64,000 nucleotides of DNA from the NCBI RefSeq assembly GCF_006517275.1, contig NZ_CP041191.1:5637001-5701000 (forward strand), in the 5' to 3' direction. Of this stretch, positions 42,662-52,313 are shown piece after piece; position 1 is the stretch's first letter; every line of letters begins with the position of its first letter. The stretch comes from Labrenzia sp. PHM005 (GTDB lineage: Bacteria > Pseudomonadota > Alphaproteobacteria > Rhizobiales > Stappiaceae). The notes beneath the pieces were generated by a model. It did not search any database. It was not told the DNA's origin and saw only the letters and a program-made list of their open reading frames with translations. The position numbers were made by a program, and so were the translations under genes.

Positions 42662-45355
42662 ATGGAAACACCAATGATTACCGCCGCCTTCGCGCTTTTG
42701 ATGCTGACGATTTCACTTCTTCAGCCTCTCGCCCGGCGCCTAGGACTGGCCCCCAGCGTTCTTTTGGCCATGGTCGGCACGCTGATCGGTATCGGCGCGA
42801 CATACGTGCTCTACACAGCCGAGACGGACTACTTCAATTCGATCGCCAATATCTTTGTCTATCCGCCTCTGGATTCAGAGAGGATCCTTTACATTTTCCT
42901 GCCACTGCTCTTGTTCCAGACCTCTCTCACTCTGGATGTCCGCAGATTGTTCGAGGATTGGGCTCCGGTCCTGATGATGGCGGTCGTCGCCGTCTTCGTT
43001 GCCACCGGCTTTATCGGCCTTGCACTTTATCCGCTTGCAGGTGTGCCGCTCATTGCCTGTCTGCTCCTGGGCGCTATCGTGGCCACGACCGACCCGGTTG
43101 CTGTTGTCGCTATTTTCCGGGATATCGGCGCTCCGGCCCGGCTTGGACGGATTGTTGAAGGCGAGAGCCTCTTGAACGATGCAGCGGCCATCGTTCTGTT
43201 CGTCATTCTGGTTGGAATTCTGACAGGCCAGCAATCCCTGTCCTACAGCCACGCCGCTTTCGCTTTTGTCCAATCATTTGTTGGCGGCGTCATCCTTGGC
43301 GGCCTGTTGGCCCGCGTTGCCGTCAGCCTCTTGCCATTGATGCGAGATCTGCCACTCGCACAGGTCACCTTGAGTGTAGCCCTCCCGTATGGAATTTATG
43401 TCCTCAGTGATCAATTTGCAGGTGTCTCGGCGGTTGTCGCGGTCGTTGCGGCAGGCATCGTCTTCAACCTGTATGGTCCGGCACGAGTTCAGCCGGCACA
43501 TTGGCGATTTTTGCATGCGGTTTGGGAACAGGTATCCTTTTGGGCGGCGTCGCTGATCTTCATGCTGGCCGCCATCCTCATCCCGCGGCTGGTCGCTGGT
43601 TTTAACCCGCTCGACATCCTGCTTTTGATCATCGTGATCATAGCCGCGCTCGCTGCCCGCGCCGTTGTGATCTACGGTTTGCTTCCGGTCTTGAGCATTT
43701 TGCGCGCCGGACAAGCGGTCAACAACAAGTACAAGATCGTGATGCTATGGGGCGGCATGCGCGGTGCTGTGACATTGACGCTGGCGCTCAGCGTCCTGGA
43801 AAATCCTGCATTGTCCGACGAGATTTCGGCCTTCGTTACCAAACTGGCCACCGGTTTCGTGCTGTTCACGCTTTTGGTTTATGGCACCAGCTTGAAGCAA
43901 TTGATCAAGCTGCTCGGCCTTGACCGGCTGAGTGCCCGGGATGAAGCGTTGCGGACACAATATCTCGCCTTGTCCTTGTCCGATATCCGCCAGGAAATCG
44001 AAACCACTGCGAAGGCCTACCATATCGCCCCGCGTGTCGCCGAAGGCGTTATGAACGAGTATGAAGACCGTGCCGCAGCCGCGACAGCTGAGACCAACAT
44101 GCTGGAGGAGCTGAAGGACAAAGACCGGGTGAACATGGGCCTGATTGCGCTGGCAGACCGCGAACAGCAACTGGTTCTTGATCTCTTTCACAGCAAGACT
44201 CTGTCCGGACGGGCCGTATCCCAGTTTTTGACGATCACCGGCCAGATTGGCGATTTGACGCGAAGCGATGGGCGGAGCGGATATAAGAAGGCAACCCGGC
44301 AGCCGCTGAAATTCAGCGTTGGCTTCCGCTTTGCCCAATTTCTTCAGCGCCGGCTCCGGATCAACAAACCGCTGGCGCTGCGACTTGCCGACAGGTTCGA
44401 GTTCCTGATGGTTTACCGGATTCTGGGCGATGCCCTAGAAACGTTCAATGAACAGGAGATCCGACCGCTTCTTGGAGACCGGGTGGCTGACATCTTGAAA
44501 GAAACCCTTGCAACCCGCCAATCGGAAACACTGACAGCAATCGAAGCCCTGCGCCTTCAATATCCGGATTATGCCGACGCTTTGGAGAATAAGTTCCTTC
44601 GAATGGCCGGTGTCCGCCTGGAAGAAACCGCCTATGAAGAGGCCCGGGACCAGATGCTGATCGGTCCTGAACTGCACTCAGATTTGTTGCGGGATGTGGA
44701 ACGTGTCCGCCGGGCGTGCGGCATCCGGCCAAAACTGGATTTGGGCATGAAGACCAAGGAGCTTGTGCGCGGGCATCCGCTTTTCGAAGGTCTGCCCAAA
44801 GAACAGCAGAAGGCGATCATGAAAATGATGCGGCCGCAATTTGCCACACCGGGTGAAACCTTGATCCGCGCCGGGGAACGTGGCGATGCTGCCTACTTCA
44901 TTGCATCCGGTGCCGTTGAGGTGCGTACGGCCAGCGATACGGTCCGGCTTGGCCGCGGCGATGTTTTTGGTGAAATCGCTCTTATGACAGGTGGCCGGCG
45001 CAGCGCCGACGTGGTTGCCCTAGGTTATTGCCACTTACTCAGCCTGAATGCCCAGGACTTTAAACTCCTGCTCGACAAGTACCCCGACCTGAAAGCACAC
45101 GTTGCCATGCTTTCGGCAGAGCGGTTGAAAATGAACTCCGAGACCATGACATCTGAGACCGAGGATCCGGTGGTCCCACAGTTCAAGGCGACGCTGGAAG
45201 AGGACGGTAAGTCCGCTGACGACATTGTGGTGCCGAAATCCTCACCTTCTGACGAAGAAACTCAAGTCAGAAATGATGGCCAGATGCACGCAGAAGCGAA
45301 ACCCAGCCGCCAAATCGGATCCGGTACTTCCGATTCACCAACATCGTCCGGGTAG
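42662..45355 (+). CDS. Na+/H+ antiporter (CPA1) with C-terminal cyclic-nucleotide-binding domain
   Basis: An 897-residue protein. About twelve membrane helices fill residues 1-410, with transport-site motif GAIVATTDPVAVVAIF and GESLLNDAAAIVLF (Asp pair) and RGAVTLTLALSV. A cytosolic helical region (about 415-700) follows, then a cNMP-binding domain (about 706-820) with FGEIALMTGGRRSAD containing E771 and R780 of the phosphate-binding cassette. The final ~75 residues are acidic and disordered. It exchanges Na+ or K+ for protons, probably gated by cAMP or a related ligand (inference). I chose ATG 42662. Confidence 0.88.
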   Translation: METPMITAAFALLMLTISLLQPLARRLGLAPSVLLAMVGTLIGIGATYVLYTAETDYFNSIANIFVYPPLDSERILYIFLPLLLFQTSLTLDVRRLFEDWAPVLMMAVVAVFVATGFIGLALYPLAGVPLIACLLLGAIVATTDPVAVVAIFRDIGAPARLGRIVEGESLLNDAAAIVLFVILVGILTGQQSLSYSHAAFAFVQSFVGGVILGGLLARVAVSLLPLMRDLPLAQVTLSVALPYGIYVLSDQFAGVSAVVAVVAAGIVFNLYGPARVQPAHWRFLHAVWEQVSFWAASLIFMLAAILIPRLVAGFNPLDILLLIIVIIAALAARAVVIYGLLPVLSILRAGQAVNNKYKIVMLWGGMRGAVTLTLALSVLENPALSDEISAFVTKLATGFVLFTLLVYGTSLKQLIKLLGLDRLSARDEALRTQYLALSLSDIRQEIETTAKAYHIAPRVAEGVMNEYEDRAAAATAETNMLEELKDKDRVNMGLIALADREQQLVLDLFHSKTLSGRAVSQFLTITGQIGDLTRSDGRSGYKKATRQPLKFSVGFRFAQFLQRRLRINKPLALRLADRFEFLMVYRILGDALETFNEQEIRPLLGDRVADILKETLATRQSETLTAIEALRLQYPDYADALENKFLRMAGVRLEETAYEEARDQMLIGPELHSDLLRDVERVRRACGIRPKLDLGMKTKELVRGHPLFEGLPKEQQKAIMKMMRPQFATPGETLIRAGERGDAAYFIASGAVEVRTASDTVRLGRGDVFGEIALMTGGRRSADVVALGYCHLLSLNAQDFKLLLDKYPDLKAHVAMLSAERLKMNSETMTSETEDPVVPQFKATLEEDGKSADDIVVPKSSPSDEETQVRNDGQMHAEAKPSRQIGSGTSDSPTSSG

Positions 45356-45820
45356 TTGTTGCGAGGCTATTGTTGGGCACCCAGCGTATTTACCGAAAAA
45401 AATGGACCGGCGTTTGGGCCGGTCCGGTCTGAGGTGCGAGCATGGTATGCTCGAGGGGAGGTTCATCGCATCCAAAATCCAATTACATATTACCTGACGT
45501 AAACCGGTCTTTTCCAGCTATTTGTTGGAATAGCCATCTCTATGGTGTTGATAAGTTTTAGATGTAGGTCCGTTTTTCTGAAATTGTTGTATGAGTTTCT
45601 TAACTGAACGCATGAAATGATTTGCATTATTACGTATGAATATTCACGAAGAACATCGCCATACAACGATTAACTTTAGGTGATTGTTTCTTGAATCAAA
45701 ATCTTAGAAGTGATTTCGAACTTCCTGATTTACCAGAAATTTATTTTTTGCATCAGCACCTTAGCAAACACTGGTAGGCGTACCAGAAGCCGCCTGTCTC
45801 GGTAGGTAGCACTACTGAGC
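45356..45820. other. intergenic region with candidate small RNA
   Basis: 465 bases between the antiporter stop and the tsaC stop. The left part holds a T-tailed hairpin and a second hairpin read on the minus strand (see next entry). 45500-45770 is AT-rich without a coding frame. Confidence 0.5.
45396..45500 (-). ncRNA. candidate small RNA ending in a strong terminator
   Basis: On the minus strand, hairpin GAGCAT-N3-ATGCTC (45437-45451) is preceded by a CCTCCCC motif (about 45455-45461) that could pair with Shine-Dalgarno sequences. The terminal hairpin GGACCGGC/GCCGGTCC (45404-45411 with 45418-45425) then leads into seven T residues (45396-45402). No minus-strand gene lies directly upstream to use this terminator (tsaC stops 400 bases away). 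The right boundary is arbitrary and no good promoter is seen. Confidence 0.35.
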
Positions 45821-46816
45821 TTAGCCGCGCGGAGCTGCTGCCCGGCGCAAGCGGTCGTTAATCGCCTCACCAAGCCCAAATCTGGGGATAGTTTGCACGC
45901 GAATCAATTTTGCACCCGTGGAATCTAGGCTTCTCATGGCCTGAAATAGGTTCGAAGCGGCCTCAACGAGGTCTCCCGAAGGACTCAAATTGACCTCTGA
46001 AAGGGCTTTTTCCTTGCCCGGCAAGGACTCAGGACCAAAAGAAAGCAAGGCTTCCCCTGGCAAAACTTCCAATGCCTCCAGCGTCATTTGCGCCTCCGGC
46101 GCATAATGTGAGGTCAGCATGCCGGGTGCAGCCGGCGCTTCTGGCTGCTTCTCCGCAACCCGGCTGGTGACAGGAATTTGCAGAACCTGCTCGATTGCTT
46201 CGCGGGAGACACCGCCCGGGCGGAGCAATTGAACATCCTCCCCGGTCAGCCCTACAATCGTAGATTCAATTCCAACTTCACACGGTCCGGCATCAATCAC
46301 AAAATCCAGCGCATCGCCAAGATCCGCAATCACATCTTGGGCGCGCGTCGGACTGATTTTTCCGGACCGATTGGCGCTCGGTGCGGCCAGCGGACGGCCG
46401 GTGTTTTCTGCCAGATACCGCATAACCGGACCGGATGGCACTCTCAAGGCGACAGTCGAAAGACCCGCAGTCGCCAGGTCCGATATTTCCGATGCTGATG
46501 TTTTGGGCACGACAAGCGTCAGTGGTCCCGGCCAAAAAGCTTCAGCGAGTTTCAAAGCGCGTTCATCAAACACACCGTGATGTAACGCGGCGTCCAGGCT
46601 TGGCAGGTGGGAGATCAAAGGGTTGAAACTCGGACGGCCCTTGGCGGCAAAGATCTTGGCACAGGCGGTCCCGCTGGTCGCATCGGCCGCCAGTCCATAA
46701 ACTGTCTCGGTCGGCACGGCGACCAAACCACCGCCCAAGACGGTCTGGCAAATCTCCTTTGCTTTTGGATCCTGCCGCCAGGCCTCTGTGCTCAGATCAA
46801 CTGTCCAGCGCTGCAT
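45821..46816 (-). CDS. tsaC: L-threonylcarbamoyladenylate synthase
   Basis: A 331-residue Sua5-type protein. It makes threonylcarbamoyl-AMP from threonine, bicarbonate and ATP for the t6A37 modification of tRNAs that read ANN codons. The YrdC domain (about 1-210) has LVAVPTETVYGLAADATS, FAAKGRPSFNPLI, FWPGPLTLVV and RPLAAPSANRSGKISPT. The C-terminal Sua5 domain (about 220-331) has PGMLTSHYAPEAQM. The two-domain length makes Sua5 the more exact name. It is a single gene. Confidence 0.92.
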   Translation of the reverse strand: MQRWTVDLSTEAWRQDPKAKEICQTVLGGGLVAVPTETVYGLAADATSGTACAKIFAAKGRPSFNPLISHLPSLDAALHHGVFDERALKLAEAFWPGPLTLVVPKTSASEISDLATAGLSTVALRVPSGPVMRYLAENTGRPLAAPSANRSGKISPTRAQDVIADLGDALDFVIDAGPCEVGIESTIVGLTGEDVQLLRPGGVSREAIEQVLQIPVTSRVAEKQPEAPAAPGMLTSHYAPEAQMTLEALEVLPGEALLSFGPESLPGKEKALSEVNLSPSGDLVEAASNLFQAMRSLDSTGAKLIRVQTIPRFGLGEAINDRLRRAAAPRG

Positions 46817-47032
46817 TCGCCTCTTCCGTTGTTCGGCAACCTCCGGGATTGACCAAAAAGATAAGTACCTGCCGCTGCGATACGGGTTGACGTTTACGTC
46901 AACTTGACTACTTTCCTATCAATCCGCTGTCTCAAGCGCCTTTTGCGGGCAAGCCAACGTCCCGTCAAGTTCTTGACAGCCCGAAACAAGATATTTGGCC
47001 GCAAGTGGCCACCAGTTCGTGGGAGGAACTGA

Positions 47033-48814
47033 ATGTACCGTGCCCCGGTTGACGAGATTGCTTTTACCTTAAAACACGTTTGTGGCCTGTCAGATCTGCA
47101 AAAAACCGAGCGCCATAGCGAGCTCGGCGACGATCTGGTGGATGCGATCATCAATGAGGCCGGCCGGTTCGCCGCTGAGGAAATCGCGCCGCTCAATAGC
47201 GTCGCAGACCAGCATGGAACGCCTCTTGAAAACCGTGAAGTCACCACACCGCCGGGCTGGCGCGACCTGTACCATGGCTGGATCGAAGGCGGCTGGAACG
47301 GTCTTTCAGCAAGCGAAGAAGCCGGCGGCCAGGGTCTGCCGCAAATGATGTCGGCCGCAGCCTTGGAAATGTGGAACTCCGGCTCCATGGCCTTTGCCAT
47401 CGGTCCGACCCTGACCATGGGCGCCGTCGAAGCGCTAGAAAAACACGCGACCGACGATCTCAAAACGACCTATCTGGAAAAATTGGTGTCCGGTGAATGG
47501 ATGGGCACCATGAACCTGACGGAACCGCAGGCCGGCTCCGACCTCAACGCGCTGAAAGCCCGCGCGGAACGCAACGACGATGGCACCTACCGTGTTTTCG
47601 GTCAGAAGATCTTCATCACCTATGGTGAGCATGATCTCACCGACAACATCATTCACCTGGTGCTGGCACGCCTGCCGGATGCCCCGGCGGGCACCCGTGG
47701 TATCTCGTTGTTCCTGGTTCCAAAATTCTTCGTCAATGAAGATGGCTCCCTTGGCGACCGCAATGACGTTCATTGCGCCGGTGTTGAACACAAACTCGGC
47801 ATTCATGGGTCTCCCACCTGTACCATGGTATTTGGTGATGAAGGCGGCGCGAAAGGCTGGCTGATCGGCGAGGAAAACCGTGGCCTTGCCTGCATGTTCA
47901 CGATGATGAACAACGCCCGTCTTGCTGTCGGCATTCAGGGCCTTGGGGTTGCGGAACGCGCCTTCCAACATGCTTTGAGCTACGCCATCGACCGGAAGCA
48001 GGGCAAGGCGCCGGGTGACAAAGAATACGGCATGAGCCCGATTGCCCGCCACCCGGACATCAAGCGCACACTTCTGGCCATGAAGGCCCGGACACAGGTT
48101 GCCCGCGCTATCTGTTATTCCTGTGCACACGCCATTGACATGGCGCATGTCGCCGAAGACGCTGAAGCTCAGAAACACTGGAGTGAGCGCGCCAGCTTGC
48201 TGACGCCAATCGCCAAGGCCCTTTCCACCGATTTTGGGGTCGAAGTTGCTTCGCTCGGGATCCAGATCCACGGCGGTATGGGTTTCATTGAAGAAACAGG
48301 CGCGGCCCAGCACCTACGCGATGCCCGCATTGCGCCAATCTATGAAGGCACCAATGGCATTCAGTCGATCGACTTGGTGATGCGCAAGTTGCCGCTTTCC
48401 GGTGGCGAGCACATCAAAGGCTTTATTGCCGAATTGCAGGCGATTGCCGATGAGGCGGCTGCCACCAACCAGCCGGACTTTGGCGCGTTGGCCGACCGTT
48501 TAACCGCCAGCATTGCTGACCTGCAAGAGGCCACGGACTACATGCTGACAGCGCAAGCTGACGGCCGTGTTGCAGATGCTTTGTCCGGGGCCACACCGTA
48601 CTTGCGGATCGCAGGCTTGGCGCTCGGTGGCGCATTGCTCACCAAGGGGGCCTTACGGTCCGCAGAAGAACCGGCCGCCAAGCAAAGTGAACGCACGCTG
48701 CTGGCCCGCAATTTCTGCGAAACCACACTTGGCGAAACAGCCGGCCTCAAATCCGACGTGCTGTTATCCGCCGAAGCCATTCAAGCCTTCGATGCAGAGG
48801 CGCTGGCGTCCTGA
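47033..48814 (+). CDS. acyl-CoA dehydrogenase, long C-terminal form
   Basis: A 593-residue FAD acyl-CoA dehydrogenase with the extra C-terminal domain (about 470-590) of the group that includes DmdC. Core blocks are MNLTEPQAGSDLNALKARA (FAD/substrate), FGQKIFITYGEHD, the central GIQIHGGMGFIEETGAAQHLRDARI, and the catalytic Glu in PIYEGTNGIQSIDLV. It desaturates an acyl-CoA. The first gene of a three-gene operon, 23 bases before the enoyl-CoA hydratase. GGAGG precedes ATG 47033. Confidence 0.92.
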   Translation: MYRAPVDEIAFTLKHVCGLSDLQKTERHSELGDDLVDAIINEAGRFAAEEIAPLNSVADQHGTPLENREVTTPPGWRDLYHGWIEGGWNGLSASEEAGGQGLPQMMSAAALEMWNSGSMAFAIGPTLTMGAVEALEKHATDDLKTTYLEKLVSGEWMGTMNLTEPQAGSDLNALKARAERNDDGTYRVFGQKIFITYGEHDLTDNIIHLVLARLPDAPAGTRGISLFLVPKFFVNEDGSLGDRNDVHCAGVEHKLGIHGSPTCTMVFGDEGGAKGWLIGEENRGLACMFTMMNNARLAVGIQGLGVAERAFQHALSYAIDRKQGKAPGDKEYGMSPIARHPDIKRTLLAMKARTQVARAICYSCAHAIDMAHVAEDAEAQKHWSERASLLTPIAKALSTDFGVEVASLGIQIHGGMGFIEETGAAQHLRDARIAPIYEGTNGIQSIDLVMRKLPLSGGEHIKGFIAELQAIADEAAATNQPDFGALADRLTASIADLQEATDYMLTAQADGRVADALSGATPYLRIAGLALGGALLTKGALRSAEEPAAKQSERTLLARNFCETTLGETAGLKSDVLLSAEAIQAFDAEALAS

Positions 48815-48837
48815 GGGCGCTCTGAGAGGAGACATCC

Positions 48838-49584
48838 ATGATCCGCATTAGCCTGGAAAACGGCGTCCAGACCCTGTGTCTGGACCGGCCGGAGAAGAAG
48901 AATGCCCTGACAGGGCAAATGTACACCGATCTTTCGGAAGCGCTGGAACAGGGCAATACGGACGACAAGGTTCGTTGCCAGTTCATTTGCGGCCAGCCGG
49001 AAGCCTTCACCTCCGGCAATGATATCGGCGACTTCCTGCAGTTTGCCGGGAAAATGCAGATGTCGGAAACTCCGGTTTACCGCTTCTTGCGGGCCCTGGT
49101 TGGCAATCAGAAGCCAATGGTCGCGTCCATCGACGGCATTGCAGTTGGTGTCGGCGCGACGCTTCTGATGCATTGTGACATGGTGTTCGCCAGCCCACGC
49201 GCTGTCATCCATACGCCATTCATCGATCTGGGCCTCGTGCCGGAGGCCGGTTCCAGCCTCTTGGGACCCAAAATCATGGGCCACGCCCGCGCATTTGAAT
49301 TGTTGTGCCTTGGCCGGCCGTTTAGCGCCCAAAAGGCGTATCAAGCTGGGCTGGTCAACGAAATCGTCGAAGATGGCGTCGACGCTGTCGCCAAGGCCTG
49401 CGCAGAAGAAATTGCTGCCAAACCGCCGGAAGCCATGGCTTTGTCCCGGAAGTTCTTGTGGGAGGAATCCGCAAACCTGAGCGAGCGGGTCGATGCGGAA
49501 GCAAAAGTCTTCGCCAATCGTCTGACATCGCCGGAAGCGATCTCAGCCTTCCAAGCCTTTATGACCAAAAAATCCAAGGCCTGA
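48838..49584 (+). CDS. enoyl-CoA hydratase/isomerase family protein
   Basis: A 248-residue crotonase-fold protein. The oxyanion-hole loops are FTSGNDIGDF and SIDGIAVGVGATLLMHCD. Only the second catalytic acid is present, E136 in LGLVPEAGSS. The position of the first Glu is F in HTPFIDLG, so a Δ3,Δ2-enoyl-CoA isomerase or specialised hydratase is as likely as a standard hydratase. AGGAG precedes the ATG. It lies between the dehydrogenase and the SDR. Confidence 0.88.
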   Translation: MIRISLENGVQTLCLDRPEKKNALTGQMYTDLSEALEQGNTDDKVRCQFICGQPEAFTSGNDIGDFLQFAGKMQMSETPVYRFLRALVGNQKPMVASIDGIAVGVGATLLMHCDMVFASPRAVIHTPFIDLGLVPEAGSSLLGPKIMGHARAFELLCLGRPFSAQKAYQAGLVNEIVEDGVDAVAKACAEEIAAKPPEAMALSRKFLWEESANLSERVDAEAKVFANRLTSPEAISAFQAFMTKKSKA

Positions 49585-49616
49585 CCGGTCAGCACCCATT
49601 GTTGGAGGAGAAGAGC

Positions 49617-50480
49617 ATGTCCTTGAATGGCAAAACCCTGTTCATCACCGGCGCCTCTCGCGGGATCGGCAAAGCCATCGCATTGCGCGCAGCCAAAGAC
49701 GGCGCCAATGTCGCCGTTGCAGCCAAAACGGCAGAGCCGCATCCCAAGCTGGAAGGCACCATTTTTTCGGCAGCCGAAGAGATTGAAGCAGCTGGCGGTA
49801 AGGCACTGCCGATCGTACTCGATGTCCGCGACGATGAAGCCGTGAAAGCGGCCATTGACAAAACTGCAGAGCACTTTGGCGGCTTGGATATACTGGTCAA
49901 CAACGCCAGTGCCATTCAGCTGACGCCGCTGCAGCAGACAGACATGAAGAAGTTTGATCTGATGCATCAGATCAACACACGCGGCACGCTTGCCTGTTCC
50001 AAACATGCGATCCCGCATCTCACAAAATCAGAAAACCCGCACATCTTGATGCTGTCGCCGCCGCTCGACATGCAGGAGAAGTGGTTCGCTCCTTTTGTAC
50101 CCTACGCCATTGCCAAATACGGCATGAGCCAGGTCGTTCTAGGGCTGTCGGGTGAACTGCGTTCAAAGGGCATTGCGGTCAACGCTCTATGGCCGCGCAC
50201 GACTATCGCCACCGCAGCGATCAAAAACATCATCGGCGGCGATAAGATGATGCAGACCAGCCGGACCCCGGACATTCTGGCCAATGCTGCCTATGAAATA
50301 TTCACTACACCCTCAAAAGAACTGAGTGGTCAGTTCCTTATTGACGACACCTTTCTTGCGAGCCGCGGCGTGACCGATTTCGATCAGTACCGTGTTGATC
50401 CAACACAATCGCTGACCCCGGACTTCTTCGTGCCCGATGACAGCAAGGCACCGGCCAGCATGAAGCCGGTTTCCAGCTAA
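49617..50480 (+). CDS. SDR-family oxidoreductase (HSDL2-like)
   Basis: A 287-residue short-chain dehydrogenase. It has NAD(P) motif TGASRGIG (11-18), NNAS near 95-98, S147 and Y163-x-x-x-K167. The stretch AAKTAEPHPKLEGTI after the second strand is typical of hydroxysteroid dehydrogenase-like protein 2. It could oxidise a 3-hydroxyacyl-CoA made by the upstream hydratase (inference). I chose ATG 49617 with GGAGGAGAAG upstream. The longer frame runs into the hydratase gene. It is the third gene of the operon. Confidence 0.88.
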   Translation: MSLNGKTLFITGASRGIGKAIALRAAKDGANVAVAAKTAEPHPKLEGTIFSAAEEIEAAGGKALPIVLDVRDDEAVKAAIDKTAEHFGGLDILVNNASAIQLTPLQQTDMKKFDLMHQINTRGTLACSKHAIPHLTKSENPHILMLSPPLDMQEKWFAPFVPYAIAKYGMSQVVLGLSGELRSKGIAVNALWPRTTIATAAIKNIIGGDKMMQTSRTPDILANAAYEIFTTPSKELSGQFLIDDTFLASRGVTDFDQYRVDPTQSLTPDFFVPDDSKAPASMKPVSS

Positions 50481-50661
50481 CCAAAGTTGTTTGGGCGCGG
50501 GCTTGCAATTTACGGCCCGCCCCTGCATCTTTCCGGTGCCGATGAGGGCGGCAACCGGATCCGCGGACAGCGAAAGCACCCTGACAGCATAAACGAATGC
50601 CGGTTTTTCACCTGCGCCCGACACAAGCGGATCGTCCGGGCATGCAACCAGGAGAAAAGCC

Positions 50662-52194
50662 TTGTCGACACAGACGACCGCTTCCCTTGATGATCTGCGC
50701 AAAGCAGCTAAACGGCTGAAAAAGGCGTATGCCAACGGCGAGACCGATGCCTTGGCACGTGTCAGCGCACAGATCTCTGCCGACAAACCACTCAAACACG
50801 CTGATTTTCTGCACGTGATTGCAAAGGAGGCCGGGCAGAAGAGCTGGCCCCAGCTAAAGTTCGCGCTCGAAAGCGCAGCCATGTCCTTTGAGCAACGCGC
50901 AGATCGGCTCAAGGTTGCTCTTTACGAAGGGCAACATTGGATGACGGACAGGCTTTTGAAAGATGACCCAAGCCTGGCGCACGCCAACTTCGGCCTCCAG
51001 GTCGCCCTTTATGATCTGGAGGCTGTCCGACAGACCCTGAAATCAAACCCGGATGCTGCAATCCGGATGGTTGGGGTCCGCTCACCGATCCTGCATCTTG
51101 CCTTTTCGAAGGAAATCCACCGCATCCCGCCCAAACACAATGACATGCTCGAGATCGCCAGATTGCTGGTGGCGCATGACGCCAGTGTCGATGACGGCTA
51201 TCCGGCAACTCCGGGAGAGGATCACAAGCTGTCGGCGCTCTATGGTGCCCTGTGCCATGCCGACAATTTCGAATTAGGAAGCTGGCTTCTGGAAAATGGG
51301 GCAAATCCCAACGACAACGAAAGCCTTTACCACAGCACCGAGCTTGGCCACACAAGGGCTCTTAAAAGCCTTTTGAAACATGGTGCCAAACCGGACGGCA
51401 CCAACGCCCTGCCCCGCGCGCTCGATTTCAATGACCTGGAAAAGGTGCGGCTGTTACTGGAGGCCGGGGCCGACCCAAACAACACTGTTCCGGACCACCC
51501 CAGCGGCCAGCCGATGAACACAATTCCCGCGCTGCATCAGGCGGCACGCCGCGGCCGTTCTGCGGACTTTATCGAGCTGCTTTTGGAGTTCGGCGCAAAT
51601 CCCGAGGCGGTTTGGCAGGGACATACGGCTTATGCTTTGGCCCGTATGTTCGGCAATCGGGAGGCAGCTACAGCACTGGAAAAAAGGGGCCATGCTGCAA
51701 AGCTAACGTCCAACAAACAAATCCTGGCCGATTGTGCAGACGGCTTCCCCAATTCGGCTCGCCTAGAGATCCAGACGCTGGGCCAGGAAGACCGGCGATT
51801 GCTGACGCGGCTTGCCGCCGAACCGGGACAGCTTCCACACATCAAGGCACTGATTGCAGCCGGGCTTGATCCGAATGACATGGACGAAATGGATCTGTCG
51901 CCTATGCAAATTGCAGGATGGAACGGCCTGGTTGATGAATTCAGATTCTTTCTCTCGTTAAAACCTGACCTGACCCATAAAAACAAGTTTGGCGGCGATG
52001 CTTTGGACACAGTCCTTCACGGGTCCAGCTTCGCGCCAAAACGGACGGAAGCAGACCATATCGAATGTGCTCGCCTACTGCTCGAAGCAGGCAGCCTGAT
52101 TTATCCGCAATTTATCAGTCATTGCGGCAATGAGGACATGGTCGCATTTCTGGAAGACTGGATCGCAGCGCATCCTGAGAGCTTGCCTGCTTGA
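50662..52194 (+). CDS. ankyrin-repeat protein, TTG start
   Basis: A 510-residue protein. Several ankyrin-type repeats occupy about residues 140-440 (for example LSALYGALCHADNFELGSWLLENGANPND and DLEKVRLLLEAGADPNNTV), after an N-terminal helical region that starts MSTQTTASLDDLRKAAKRLK. There is no signal peptide, so it is probably cytosolic and binds a partner protein. I chose TTG 50662 because AGGAGAAAAG precedes it and there is no nearby ATG. It is not clearly linked to its neighbours. Confidence 0.8.
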   Translation: MSTQTTASLDDLRKAAKRLKKAYANGETDALARVSAQISADKPLKHADFLHVIAKEAGQKSWPQLKFALESAAMSFEQRADRLKVALYEGQHWMTDRLLKDDPSLAHANFGLQVALYDLEAVRQTLKSNPDAAIRMVGVRSPILHLAFSKEIHRIPPKHNDMLEIARLLVAHDASVDDGYPATPGEDHKLSALYGALCHADNFELGSWLLENGANPNDNESLYHSTELGHTRALKSLLKHGAKPDGTNALPRALDFNDLEKVRLLLEAGADPNNTVPDHPSGQPMNTIPALHQAARRGRSADFIELLLEFGANPEAVWQGHTAYALARMFGNREAATALEKRGHAAKLTSNKQILADCADGFPNSARLEIQTLGQEDRRLLTRLAAEPGQLPHIKALIAAGLDPNDMDEMDLSPMQIAGWNGLVDEFRFFLSLKPDLTHKNKFGGDALDTVLHGSSFAPKRTEADHIECARLLLEAGSLIYPQFISHCGNEDMVAFLEDWIAAHPESLPA

Positions 52195-52313
52195 TCCCCG
52201 ATCAACCCAAGATAGGAATCGCCGCGGGCGCTTGCCCGTGGCAACACATTCCGCTACGACATTTTTGACATTGGAAGAAAAACTTTGCGGGGAGGCTGCC
52301 GTTCGGCGGCACT

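Noticed and set aside
47435..48313. Minus-strand frame of 292 codons opposite the acyl-CoA dehydrogenase
   Set aside because: Antisense shadow without ribosome site or domain. The plus-strand gene is unambiguous.
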